A DNA stretch of 64,000 nucleotides from Vanilla planifolia. Lineage: Eukaryota; Streptophyta; Magnoliopsida; Asparagales; Orchidaceae. The notes below the pieces were generated by a model, which made no database searches, was not told where the DNA came from, and worked only from the letters and a program-made list of their open reading frames with translations. Location: the NCBI GenBank assembly GCA_023846275.1, contig JAIUJO010000091.1, positions 1,071,229-1,135,228 of the forward strand, written 5' to 3'. Of this stretch, positions 31,417 to 46,586 are shown in pieces. The translations under genes were made by a program, and so were the position numbers. Positions within the stretch are counted from its first letter, which is position 1; every line of letters begins with the position of its first letter.

Positions 31417-32275
31417 GACACTTGATAATAACTAAAGCAATAATTCAGTCAAAGAAAAGAAATATAAAGCTCACACAAAAAAAGATTTCAAATAACATAG
31501 TAATATAAACAAATCATTTACAAAACATTTAAAGAAATGAGATAACTTCTATAAGAAATTACATTCAAAGACACTAAAAAGATTGAACATAATATTCTCA
31601 TTTGTTAAAGTAGACACAATTCAAAATATCTCATAAAGCATATTAGAACTTAAGAAAATAATTATCTTAAAAAGTAAATAAATATTTAATTTGATAAAGA
31701 TTATTACGATAAATCTGATGACATTAATTTTTTCTCGATTAGATCTTGATTGAAATTACTATGAAAACAAAAGTTAAATTAGCATAAATAAAAAGCAAAT
31801 TATTATTTTAATTTTTAGTAGAAATATATTAAAGATAAAATAAGATAAATTAAAAAAATAAAATAAAACTAAACTAAATTGAAGTTAATGTCACATGAGT
31901 GGTGATTTAAAGTTATATGATAATATAACCAAATCAAAGAGAATATTTGAAGAAAAGTTATAAATTATGTCAAAAAGGTGCATTCCAAGATACTAAGACG
32001 ATCAAGACTAACATCCTCGATTACAAAACATAGCACGAATAAAAATACTCACAAAACATACCTAAACCCAAAAAACTATATTAAAAAATATGAAAATAAA
32101 TATTTAATTAGATAAAACTCATCAATTAGACCTTGTTTAGAATTACTACAAATCATAAGAATAAATAATAATAAAACCAAAAAATTATTATTTAGTATTA
32201 ATTAAGTATATATTAAAGTTAAAATAAGATAAACTAAAGAAGTGTAATATATCTAAATGAAAGTAATGTAAAAGC
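31417..32275 (-). repeat. AT-rich 410-bp satellite, minus orientation (about 2 monomers)
   Basis: The CA-rich array ends at about 31416 and AT-rich DNA begins. Landmarks of the satellite appear reverse complemented: ATATAACCAAATC (31925), a GATTAGATCTTGATTGAAATT-type stretch (31737-31757) and AAATATTTAATTAGATAAA (32097). The unit is strongly diverged from later copies. No gene is seen. Confidence 0.8.
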
Positions 32276-33065
32276 TTTGTAATTCATAAAAAGTATTGAT
32301 AGTTTTATAAGATATTTTAATTCATACCATATTTAATAATTAAAGATGTTACACTAAATATATTTATTATTTTATAATAGAACTTTCCAATATAATTTAT
32401 CTTATTTCTTCAAATTTGGTTCTTTGATTTGATTATATTACCATGTAACTCTAAATCTTCTATCGTGTGATGTTCACATTATTTTGATTTAGATATATTG
32501 TATTTCTTCAATTTAACTTATTTTACCTTTAATATATACTTAATTAATAGTAAAATAATAAATTTTAATTATGATTATTTATTTTTATGATTTATAGTAT
32601 ACCAAACAAGATTTGATTGACGAGATTTATCTAGTTAAATATTTATTTTCATATTTTTGAATATTTTATTTTTTGGATCACACATGATTTATGAGAAATT
32701 TCGATTCATACCTTATTTGGAAATCGAGAATGTTACTCTCAATCTCCTTAGTATCTTGGAATTCAATTTTCTAGTATATTTTGCCACTACATTTCAAATA
32801 TTTCTCTTTGATTTGGTTATATTATTATCTAATTTTAATTCACTACTTATGTGATTTTTACATCACTTCAGTTTAGTTTTATTATACTCTTTGATTTATC
32901 TCATTTTAGCTTTAATACATTTGTATTAAAAATTAAAATACTAATTTGTTATTCTTTTTTTTATTTTAACTTTGGTGTTTGTAGTAATTCTAAACAAATC
33001 AAAATAAATTACATTGAACTCATCTTGATGAGCTCTATCTACTTAAATAATTATTTTTTATTTTT

Positions 33066-33310
33066 AAACTTTTTATCTTCTTGAGTTCTTGTAGTCATTG
33101 TGACACATTTTTTGATCAACTTTAACAAATGAGAATATTATGCTTGATCTTCTTAGTATCTTTGAATATAATTTCTTATATAATTTAACTTATTTTTTTG
33201 AATGTTTTGTATTGATTTATTTGTATTACCATATAATTTGAAATCTTCTCTTATGTGACTATTTACATTGCTTTATTTTAGTTAATTATATTATTTCAAT
33301 TGTCTCATTT
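33066..33310 (+). repeat. Truncated monomer of the AT-rich satellite
   Basis: The stretch runs from the GATC-AATATTATGC-TTGATCTTCTTAGTATC part to TGTCTCATTTTGG and then passes directly into TATGTTTTATAAGA of the next unit. The section holding AATTCCAAA and the dyad is missing. This explains why successive dyads at 33019 and 33656 are 637 bp apart. Confidence 0.65.
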
Positions 33311-36300
33311 TGGTATGTTTTATAAGAAATTTGATTCATGCTTAATTTAATGATTGAGAATGTTGCACTTGATCTTCTTAGTATCTTAGAATACAAGCTC
33401 TTAGTATAATTTATAGTATTTCATTAAATTTTTCAATTTTTATTATATTACCATGTAACTCTAGTTTTACTCTATTATCACCTTTACATCACTTAGATTT
33501 AGTATATTATATTGGTTAAATTTATCTATTTTCAACTTTAATAAATATTTATATTATATTAAAATAAAATTTTATTTTTATTTATTTTTATTTACTTTAG
33601 CATTAATTACAAATTTCAAACATGGTTTCATCAACACAAAAAAATCTTCATTGTACTCATCTTGATGAGCTTTATTTAGTCAAATATTCATATTTATATT
33701 TTTAAATAGTTTCGTTTTGAGGATTTTGGTATGTTTTGTGAGACATTTTAACTAGTACTAAATTTAATGACCAAGAATATTAGAAAAAAACTTTCTTGCA
33801 TGATTTACTTTATTTTCTTTCAAAGTGTGATTTTATTTGATTTTATTGCTATATAACACAAAATCTATTCTCACGTCTTTTTTATATTACTTTGATTTTG
33901 ATATACTATAAATTTTTTAAATTTATCCCATCTCAGGTATAGCATATATTTACTAAATATTAAAATAAAATGTTTATTATTATTTTTTCTTATTTATTTT
34001 GGTAATTTATTGTAATTCCAAATAAGGAATAATCATGATAAAATAAATATAGTTAGACTCATCTTGATGAGTGTTATTCAATTAAATATTTAGTTTAATA
34101 TTTTTGAATAATTTATATTCTATGATTGCAATATATTTTATAAGATATTTTGATTAATATCTAGCTTGATATTTGAGAATACTACCTATGAACTCCTTTG
34201 TATCTTGGAATGCAATATTTCTATGTAATTTATTTTATTTCTTCAAAATTATTTATTTGATTTTGTCATATTACTATGTACGCATAAATTTCCCTTCTCT
34301 AACTTTTACATTATTTTGATTTTGTTAAATTATATTATTTTAAATTATCCAACTTCAGTATTAAAATATATTTACTTAATATTAAAATATTTTATTATTA
34401 TTATTTGTGCTTATTTACTTTGATAATTTTATTTTAATTACAAACAAATTCTAATTAAGATAAAACAAATATTGTTGGACTCATGTGTTCTTGCTCTATA
34501 AAAATAAATCTTTATTTTGAATATTTTCAAATATTTATTTGTTATATTAGTACATTTAGCAAGACATTTTGAATTATTTCTAATTTGATTAATGATGAAA
34601 ATAAAATGATCTCCATAACATTTTTGAATTAATGTTCCCATATAATTCGTCTCATATGCTCAATTTTTTCATTGATTTCTTTAAATTACTATGAAGATCT
34701 AATTCTCCTCTCTTATTATAATTATTTAGGTTTTATTTGGTTATATTATATTGCTCAAAGATATGAAATTTTAGCATTAATATATATTTATTAAATAATA
34801 AATTCATAATTTATTATTATTTACACTTATTTAATTTGGTAAATCATACTAATTATAAAATACATTAAATTAACATGAAAAAATACTATTATACTTATTT
34901 GAATGTGCTCTATCTAATTCATGTTTATTTTTATATTTTTTAAATATTTTATTTTTTATGATTTTAATATACTTTATGTAAAATTTCAATTTATACTAGA
35001 TTAATGATTGATGATTTCATATTCAATCAAGTTTATAACTTGAAATGCAATTTTTTTATATAATTTATCTTATTTCTTCAAATGTTTTATTTTATTTTTT
35101 ATATTACTATGTAATTCTAAATCTCCACTAGTGTGACTTTGACATCACTTTAATTTGGTTATAATGTATTGGTACAATCTATCACATTCTAGATTTAATA
35201 TATATTAACTAATTATTAAAATATTAAATGGTTATTATCTATGTTTGTTTACTTTGAGAATTCATAGTAATTCTAATCATGATTTGATTGAGATGAAACA
35301 AATATCATAGACATGTCTTATGAGCTATATCTAATTAAATATGCATTTTAATTTTTTTTAATTTTTAGTTTCTAAGGTTTAGGTAGCTTCACAAGTCGTT
35401 TTGATTTGTATCAAATTTGGTAATCAAGAATATTATTGGCTATCTCCTTGGTATCTTAGAATGCATCTTTCTTATACAATCTTATTTCTTAAAAAGTTTA
35501 TTTTCTTATATTACTGTAAACTTTGATTCTCTTATTATGTGACTTTTATGTCATTTTGATTTTTTTACATTACAATGCTTCAATTTATCTAATTTTAACT
35601 TTAATATATATATATTTACTTGATATTAAAAATTATAATTTATTGTTATTTAAGTATTTTATATTTGGTAATTCATATAATTCCAAATGTGTTTTGATCA
35701 AGATAAAATAAATTTCATTCAACTCATTTTGACAAGCCCTAACAAAGTAAATGTTCATTTTTAATGCTATTTAATTTTTTAATTCATAATAATTCCAAAC
35801 ATGGTCTAATCGAGATGAAGAAAGCATCATTTCACTCATCTCTATGATATCATTCATTTAGCTATATTACTATATAAGTCTTAATCTCTTCTCGTAAGAC
35901 CTTTACATCGCTTCAATTCGGGTTCACTACATTACTTCAATTTATCTCATCTAAGGTTTATTATATATTTACTTAATATTAAAATTATAATTTATTAATG
36001 TTTATGATTATTTGATTTGGTAATTTACAATAATTTGAATATGGCCAAAGAAAGTCAAAATAAATATCATTAGACTCATCTTGATGAGCTCTATCTAAGT
36101 AAATAATTATTTTTTTATATTTGTGAATATTTTATTTTTTAGGATTTTGTTAACTTTAGGAGCCATTTGAATTCCAAGTTTATTTTATGATCATGGATGT
36201 TACACTTGATTATCTTAATATCTTTGAATGTAAAGCAATTTATCTTACTTCTCAAAATGTTTTAGTTTATTGCGATGGATTGCTATGAAACTCTAATTCT

Positions 36301-39300
36301 CTACTAGCTTGACCATTACATGCTTTGATTTTGTTGTATAATATAGTTTCACTTGTCTCATTTTAGTTTAATATATATTTACTTATTATTAAATAATAAT
36401 TTATTATTATTTACTCTTATTTACTTTGGTAATTTATAATAATTCCAAACGAGTCCAATAGAGATGAAAAAATGTTGTTAGACACATCCTCAGATCTATC
36501 AAATTTAATATTTATTTTTTTATTTTAAAATAGATTATTTTCTTGAGTTTAGGTAGGTTTTATGGGACATTTTTATACATGCTAGATGTATCTTGGAAAG
36601 AAATGTTTTTTATAAGTTATGTCAATTTTTCAAATATTTCATCTTAATTTGGTTATATTATTATGAAACTATAATTCTCATCTCATGTGACCTTTACATT
36701 GATTCAATTTGGTTATGTTTCATTACTCTAATTTATCTCATTACAGCTTTAATATAGATTTGCTTAAAATTAAAAATAATTTATTATTATTATTCCTATT
36801 TATTCTTGTAATTCACAAAAATTCAATATAAGTTTTAATGTAAATGAAGGAGATATTAATGGCCTCATCTCAATGAGCTCAATCTTATTTATATTTTTTT
36901 AGTTTTTTAGTTTTTTTAATTTTAGTACTCTTTACGAGAATATTCAATTTGTGCCTAATTTAATGATCAAGGGTGTCACACTCAATCTCCTTAGTAACTT
37001 GGTGCACTATTTTTTTTAGTAGCCTTTATCTAGACAATCCAAATTTTTTGCTTTGATTTGGTTATAATATTATGTTACTATAAATAACTTCTCATGTTGC
37101 CTTTACATTGCTTTGATTTTATTATATCATTTTGATTTAATTTATCTCATTCCAATTTTAATATATATTTACTTAATTTAAAAGAAACAACTTCTTATGA
37201 TGTATGCTTATGTGTTTTTTGTAATTCAAACTAATTCCAAATGCACTCTTACCAAGAAAAAATAAACTTCTTTTAAAAAACTTGATGAACTTTATCTTAT
37301 TAAATAGAATTAAATTTTTTTTAGTATATATTTTTTTGTTTTTTGACTTATATTATGAAATATTTTTATTCATAATAGATTTTATAAGTAAGGACGTTAT
37401 TCTTGATCTCTTTAGTATCTTACAATGTAAATTTATTATGAATTTTATCTCATTTCTAAAAATATTTTGCAATGATTTGATTATATTAATATGAAGCATA
37501 CTTCTCCTCTTGTATGACCTTTACATCACTTTGATTTGATAATTAGTAGTATTTCAAATGAGTTTTTATATAAAAAAAACCAATGTTATTAACTTATATT
37601 GATAAGCTCTATCCTATTAAATATTCATTTCTTAAATATTTTTGAAATATTCTATGCTATCATATTGTGGTATGCTTTACAAGTTATTTTGAATAAAATT
37701 TTCTTATGTAATTTATCTCTTTTTTTTTCAAATTTATTATTTTGTTTTTGTATGTTACTATGTAACTCTAACTTTCATATTGTATGACATTCACAATGCT
37801 TTGATTTGGTTTTAATGTATTGCTATAATTTATCTCATTTATATTTACTTAATATTTAAAAAATAATTTATTATTATTTATCCTAATTATTTGGGTAATT
37901 CACAAAAAATTACAATCAAGGCTCTATTAAGATGAAAAAAATATTGTTCAACTCATCTTGAGAAGCTCTATCTAATTTAAAATTTATTTATATTTTTAAA
38001 ATTTTTTTATTTCATATGATTTTGGCATTATTTATGAGACATTTAAATTTGTAATAGATTTGAAGATCTAAGATGCTGCACACATTCCCCTTTGTTTCAT
38101 AGAATACAACTTCTCATACATTTTTTACTTATTTCTTCAAAGGTTTCATATTCATTTGGTTATAATAATATTAAACTCTAATTCTACTCTCACATGACCT
38201 TTTCATCACCTTTATTAGGTTAACCTAAAGTAATTCAATTTATCTCGTTTTAGATTGAAAAGAAATTTTCCTTACATTAAAATAATTCATCTCATTTCAT
38301 CAAAGTTTTTTTAATTAATTTTGTTATATTACTAAGAAATTCTAATTATCATCCTTTTTGACCTTTGTGTCTCTTCTACTTAATTGCATTTCGTTACTTC
38401 AATTTAACTCATTTTAGTTAAAATATATATTTTCTTAATAAGATCTCATAGAGATGAAACAAACATGTTGAATCATCTAAACAAACTTTATCAAATTAAA
38501 TATTAAATTTTTAATTTTTTACAAGTTTATTTTCTATGCATTTATCTTATTTTAAGAGTAATTTTTATATTTTTATGAAACTCTAATTCTCATATTGTGT
38601 GACCTTTACATCAGCTTGATTTGTTTAAGTTACTTTGCTTTATTACATCTCATTTCAACTCTATTATATAGTTACTTAATATTAAAATAATATTTTATTA
38701 TTATTTATGTTTATTTACTTTAGCAATTTTTAGTAACTTCAAATGAAGTTTGATTGAGACAAAAAATGTCATTGGACTAGTTTAGATAAGCTCAATCTTA
38801 TTAATTATTCTTTTTAAGTTTTTTTTGATATTTTATTATCCTTGGATTTGGCTTATTTTATGAGGCATTTCTAATTGTACTTGATTTATTGATGAAGGAT
38901 TTAACTTTAAACCTCATTAATATTTTTTAATGAAACTTGTTTATACAATTTATCATATTTTTTTCAAATTATTTGCATTTATTTGCTTAAATTGATTTAT
39001 AACTCTAATCTTCTATTGTGTGGCCTTTATGAGATATTTTGATTCGTACTTTTTTTAACTATAAATGATGCTACATTTTTTTTTTTAATATGTTGGAAAG
39101 GAATTTTCTCATAAACTTTATCTCATTTATTTAAAGCTTTCATTTTGATTTGGATATATTAATATGTTACTATAAATCTACTCTTTTGTGATTATTACAT
39201 TGAATTGATTTTGACATATTGCATTGTTTTGATTTATCTCATTTAAGTTTTGATATATATGTATATTTATATAGCATTAAAATAATAAATTATCATTTGG

Positions 39301-42300
39301 CTTGTTTTTTATGAGTCCCATCTAATTAAATATCGACTTTTATGTTTTTAAATACCTTTTTTATATGATTTTGACATGTTTTGCTAGTAATTTTTATTAA
39401 TATTTATTTGATAATCAAGCATATTACATTTGATCTCTTTAGTTTTTTGGAAAGTTACTTTCACAAATAATTTATCTGATTTCTTCAAAATTTTTACTTA
39501 ATATTAGTTAAACCACTGAAATTCTACTTAAGCTCTTATGTAACTTTTGCATCCTTTAATTTGATTTTATAACATTATTTTAATTAATCTCATTTTAGCT
39601 TCAATATATTATTTTTTATTATTTAAAAAATAATAATATGTTATTATTTATTCTTTTTTAATTTTAAATTTGAAGTAATTCCAAACGTGTTTTGATCTAA
39701 ATAAAGAAATATCGATGGACCCTCCAAAAAGCTCTATAAAAATAGAATATTATTTTAATATTTTTAAATATTTTATTTTTATGGGTTTTGACACCCTTTA
39801 AATGTCATTCTGATGCGTATTTAATTTTTTGAACATGGATTCTATTATCAATGTCCGTAGCATATTGGAATGCAACTTTTGGAACATTTTATCTCATTTC
39901 TTCAAATATTTTGCTTTTATTTGGTTAAATTATTATGAAACTCAAATTCAACTCTTATATGTCCTTTACATCATCTTGATTTTTTATGTTATATTTCTAC
40001 AATTTATCCTATTTTAGCTTTAATATATTTTAATTTCAAATTTGAATAGTAATTTATTAATATTTATGAATATTTATTTTTCTAATTCATAATAATTAGA
40101 AATAGAGTTTAATTGAAAAAAATTAAAATCATTAGACTTATCTTGATAAGAAATATCTATTAATTTTTCATTTTTATATTTTAAGTACTTTTATTTTCTA
40201 TTATTTTTGTATTTTTAAATTATATGATTTGGTGATTGAGAATTTTGTCATAAATCCCCGTAATATCCTAGAATATGACTTTGACAAAATATTTTCTCAT
40301 TCCTTAAAATTTATATCATTGATTTGGTTATTTTACTATTTAACTCTAAAATCACCTATTGTGTGATCTTACATCACGTCATTTTGGTCAAACTAAATTG
40401 TTTCAATTTATCTCATTTTAACTTTAACATATATTTACTAAATATAAAGAATAATAATTTATTTTTATTTATTCTTATTTACTTTGATAATTTTAGTAAT
40501 TCCAAACAAATTCTAATTGAGATGAAACAAACACCATGATACTTGTCTCAATGACCTCCATCTAATTAAATAGTCCTATTTTTAATTTTTAAGAATTTAA
40601 TTTTCTATAATTTTGGAATGTTTTATTTGCAATTTTGATTCATACATGATTTCATGATTATGTTATACATTATCTCCTCAACATCTTGGAATGCAACATT
40701 GTTATACAATTGATCTAATTTCTTCAACCTTTTTGCTTTGATTTAGTTATATAACTATGTAATTGCAAATCCTCTCTTGTGGGTCATTGCTTTGAATTGA
40801 TCGTATCATATTGTTTCAATTTATCTCATTTCAGCTATAAAATTCATTTTATAGATTTTAAGTAATAATTAATTATTATTTATGCTTTTTATTTTGGTAA
40901 TTTCTAAAAATTAGTAAAGATATTAGATTAAGACAAACCAAAAATCATTGCATTGATCTCCATGACCTCTTCTAATTAAGTAATCATTTTTATAATTTTA
41001 CATAAGCTATATTCTATAGCTTTATGAGATAATTTGATTCATACCAAATTTGGTAATATAGGATATTATAGTCCATCTTTTTTATGTCTTAGAATTCATC
41101 TTTCCTATATATTTATCTCATCTTGTGTGACAATCCCTTTGGTTTTGTTAAATTATATTACTTTAATTTAGCTCATTTCAACTTTAATATATATTAACTA
41201 ATTATTAAAATAATGATTTCTTATTATTTGTATTTATTAACTCTAAGAATTCATAGTAAGTAATTCCAAATAAGATTCAACTTAGATAAAACAAATATCA
41301 TTGGAGTCATCTAAATGAGTTATAATCGATTAAATATTAATTTATTTATTTTTTATATTTTATTTTCTAATTTTTTGGCATATTTTTTAAGAAACTTTTA
41401 TTCATACATGATTTGAAAATCGAGGTTGTTAACTCTAACTTTTTACTATCTTGGAACACAATCTTCTAGGATAATTTGTCTCATTTCTTTTCAAAATTTT
41501 CATATTATGACCTTTGCATTACTTAGATTTTAATATATTGTATTGATTTAATTTTTCTTAAATCAAATTTAAAATATATTTTCTTAATTTTAAAATAATA
41601 ATTTATTTTTGTGCTTCACTATAATTCTAAACTAGGTCTGATCAAAATGAAGCACAAGTCGTTAGTCTTGTTTTGATGAGCCTTATTTAACAAAAAAAAG
41701 CCTTTTTTATATTTTTAAACAATATATTATTTTAGGCCTTTGGCATGCTTTATGAGACATTTCATTAGTTCCTGATTTGATGATCAAGGATGTTACCCTC
41801 AATCTTCTTCGTATATTTCAATACATCTTTCATGTACAATTTATCTTATTTCATCTAAATTTTTACTTTTATTTTGTTATACTGTTTAACGCTTAATCTA
41901 ATCTCATGTGACCTTTAAAATTCTTTGATTTGGCGATATGACATTACTTCAGTTTATCACTTCTCAATTTTAATAGATATTTACTTAATATAAAAATAAT
42001 TAATTATTATTTGTTGTAATTTACTTAATTAATTTATAGTATTTTTAAACAAGGTTAGATTAAGACAATATGAACATATTGGAGTCATCTCAACAAACTC
42101 TATCAAATTAAATATTTATTTTTATATTTTTAAATATTTTATTTATTATAATTCTTGTAACCTTACTAAACATTTTAATATTACTTGATATGATGATTGA
42201 GGATGTCACTTTAGATCACCTTAGTATGTTAGAACAAAAATTTCTTGTACAATTTATCACATTTTTGTAATTTTTTTGCTTAAATTTGATTATACTAATA

Positions 42301-45300
42301 TCTAACTCTAAATCTACTACAATGTGACTTTTACATAATTTGATTTAGATATATTATACTACTTAAATTTATCTTAATTTTTAATCTTAATTTACATAAA
42401 ATTAAAATAATAATGTATTATTATTTAGGCTTATTTACTTTGGTAATAAGTAGTAATTCCATTTGTGGTTAATCAAGACAAAGGAAACGTAATTGGACTT
42501 AACTCATCAAGTTCTATCTAATTAAATTATAATTTTTAAATTTTTTAAATACTTTATTTTCTATAGATTTGGCATGCTTTACAAGTTATTTTAAATCTTA
42601 TCTTAGTTTAGTGATTGGGGATATTACACTTGATCTCCTTAGTTTTTTGGAATGTAACTTTCCCATTAAGTTTAGCATATTTCTTTAAAGATTTTTACTT
42701 TTATTTTGTTATATTATTATGGAAGTCTATTTCTCATATCATGTGACATTTACATTACTTTCATTTAGTTATTTATTATTATTAAAATAATAATGTATCT
42801 TTGTTTATGTTTATTATCTTTATCAATTCATAAATATTTCGGACGAGGTCTTATCAAGATAAAACAACATTATTGGGTTTGTCTCGACAAAATCTATGTA
42901 ATTAAATATTTATTTATATATTTTTAAATATTTTATTTCAAAGGGTTTTTACACATTTTCCAACAAACATTTGATTCATATTTGATTTTATTATTAAGGA
43001 CTCTATTATCAATCTTCTTATTATATTAGAATGTGATTTTTTTGCACAATGGAACTTATGTTTTTAAATTTTTTTGCTTTGATTTGGTTATATTTCTACA
43101 AAAGTCTAATCCTACTCTTGTGTATCCTTTATATTTCTTTGATTTTCATGTATTACTTTGCTTCAATTTAGCTCATTTTAGCTTTAATATATATTTATTT
43201 ATATCAAAATAATAATGTGTTAAAATGTTTGAATTTTTTTAACAATTTATAACAATTAGAAATGTGGTTTAATGGATATGAAGCAAATATCATTTAACTC
43301 ACCTCGATGAGAAATATTCGATTAAATAATCATTTTTATATTTTAAATTATTTTATATTCTTGTATTTTTGCACTCTTTACTTGACCTTTTTGTCATCTT
43401 GGAATGCAACAATTCTATATAATATTTCTTATTCCTTAAAATGTTTATCATTTATTTGGTTATACTGCTACTTAACTCTAAATTTTCGCTCATGTGATCA
43501 TTAGATCGCTATAATTTCATTGTGATATATTAGTTCAATTTATCTTGTTTCGGCTTTAAAACATATTTACTTAATATAAAAATATTAATTTTTCATCATT
43601 TTTTATTGTTTACTTTGGTACTCTGTAGAAATTCCACATAAATTTTTATTGAGTTGAAACAAATGTTGTTGGACTCATCTCTACGTGTTTTATCTAATTA
43701 AATATTCATGTATTTATTTTTAAATATTTTATTTTAGTTTATTTTGGCATGCTCTATTAATATTTTTAATTTGTAGTTGATCTAACAATCGAGAATGTTA
43801 TGCTCAATTTCTTTAACATCTTGAAATGTAACTTTCCTATACAATATGTCTCATTTCTTCAAATATTTTACTTTGATTAGGTTATATTATTATGTTATTA
43901 GAAATCTCTTATCATCTGACATTTGTATTACTTTAAATTGATTAAAATACATTGTTTTGATTTATCTTGTTTTTGTAATAATATATATTTTCTTAATGTT
44001 AAAATAAAAATTAATTATTATTTATGTTTATTTATTTTCATATTTTATAGTAATTCATAACTAGGTCTAATTGAAATGAAACAAATATTGCTGGACTAGT
44101 CTTGATGAGCTCTATCTAATTTATTAACCATCTTTATATTTTTAAATATTTTAGTTTCTAATGTTGGGGTAACTTCATGAGACAATCGAAATCAGACCTC
44201 CATGGGCAAATGAAGATGCTACATTCTCTCCTTTTTATATCTTGGGGTGCATCATTTTTGCATAATGTTTCAACTATTTCCAAATATTTTGCTTTCATTT
44301 CGCTTTATTACTATGAAACTCTAATCTTCTCTCGTGTGTCTTTGTCATAATTTTTATTTTATTCAATTACAAAACTTTATTTATCTCATTTCAACTTTAA
44401 TATATATTTACTTGTTAAAATATTGTTTTATTATTTATTTTTATTATCATTGATAATTTATAATAAATTTGATGTCAGATTGAAATAAAAAAACATTGAT
44501 CACTAATCTCTATGAACTCTGCCAATTAAATATCCATTTATATAATTTTAGTATTTTTGTCTTTATTATTTTAACACTTTTGTTTGTGAGATTTTGATTC
44601 ATATTTGATTTGACAATCGAGGATATTACATTTAATCTCTTTAGTATGAAATGCATCTTTCCAATGTAATTTATCTAATTTTTTCTTCAAATGTTGTCTT
44701 CTTTTTTGTTAGATTACTATGTAACTCTAAATGTCCTCATGTGTGACCTTTACATTACTTAATTTGGCTATATTACATTGCTTTATATTTTTTTAAATTT
44801 AGTTTTTGAATATATAATTTTAAAATTAAAAATAATAGTTTAGTTTTTATTTATTTTATTTCCTTTGGTAATTGGAAATAATTCCAAATGTGGTCTTCTC
44901 AAGATGAGAGAAACGCCATTGGTCTAAACTCGATAAGATCTATCCAAGGTAATATCCGTTTTATAATTTTAATTTTTTTAGCATATTTACATGTTTTAGA
45001 AGTCATTTTGGTTCATACTTATTCACATAATCAGAGATATTACCCTTGATCCCTTTAGTATATTGGAACTCTACTTACCTATAAAATATCACTCAATTCT
45101 TCAATTTATTTACTCTGATTTAGTTATATTACTAAATAAAAATCTCCTCTCATGTGACCTTTATATCACTTTAGTTTGGTAGCATTATATTTTTTTAATT
45201 TATTTTTTATCTTATTTTAACTTTAATATATATTTTCTTAGTACAAAAATATTAATTTATTTTTATTTATGCTTATTTACTTTTGTAATTTGTAGTTATT

Positions 45301-46568
45301 CTAAATGAGGTATGAACAAGTTGGAACAAATATCGTTGCTCCCAATATAACAAGTTATATCCAAATAAATATTTAATTTAATATTTTTAAATATTTAATT
45401 TTATTTGTTTTGGTAATTCACTTTAATTACAAACATGATCTAATAAAATAAAAAAAGACTTTGGACACATCTCAAAGTGCTCTATCTAATTAAATATTTA
45501 TTTTTTATATTTTTAAATATTTTATTTTTTACTTTTGGGAATACTTTTCTAGATGTTTTAAATCATACCTATTTGATGATCAAGGATGTTACACTTGAAG
45601 CTCTTAGTATCCTCCAATGCAACTTACTAATATAATTTATCTCATTTCTCTAAATATTTTTCTTTGATTTGCTTATATTACTATATAATTCTAATTCACT
45701 ATTGTGTGACCTATACATTTTTTTGATTTAGCCTAAATTCAACTTCAAATTTATTTAGATAATATTAAAAATTATTTATTATTATTTATTTTGAAAATTA
45801 ATACTATTTCCAAATGACGTATAATCGAGTAGTAAAAAACATTTAAACATTTATCATGATTAGCTTTGTCTAATTAAGTATTCATTTTAGTACTTTCAAA
45901 ATATTTATTTTTTAATTATATGCTTTATGAACATTTTAATTTATACTTGATTTAATATTTGAGTAATTACACACAATCCCCTTAGTATCACTAAATGCAA
46001 CTTTCATGTACAATTTATCTCATTTCTTCAAAATTGTTCCATTGGTTTAGTTATATTACTATGTAACTCTTAATCCCCTCTTATGTGACCTTTAAATAGC
46101 TTCTATTTGAATGTACTAGATTGCTTCAACTAATCTCATTTTATTTTTAATATATATATATTTATTAATATTAAATTTATTATTTTTTTACTATTTATAC
46201 TTATTTACTTTGTAATGTGTAATAATTCTACGTGATATTTTATAAAGAGGAAAGAAATGATGTTGGACTTGTTCAATGAACTCTAACAAATTAAATTTTT
46301 CTTCTTATATTTTTTAAATATCTTATTCCTTATAGTTTAGGAATGCTTTATAATCATTCATATGCACATGATTTGAGTTTTTAAGATTTTACACTCGATT
46401 TTCTTAATATCTTGGAATACAATCTCACACAATATTTCTCATTTCTCCAAATTTTCTATTTTGATTTGGTTGTATTACTATAAAACAATTATTTTGCTCT
46501 CTTATAACCATTACATGTTTTGATTTGGTTATATTATATTTCTTTAATTTAACTTATTTAAAATTTAA

Positions 46569-46586
46569 TATATATATATATATATA
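46569..46586. repeat. (TA)n tract in the AT-rich satellite
   Basis: A perfect 18-bp TA run at the TTTAATATATAT landmark of the monomer. Similar local expansions occur at 48174-48196 and 49213-49229, at the same monomer position. Confidence 0.85.
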
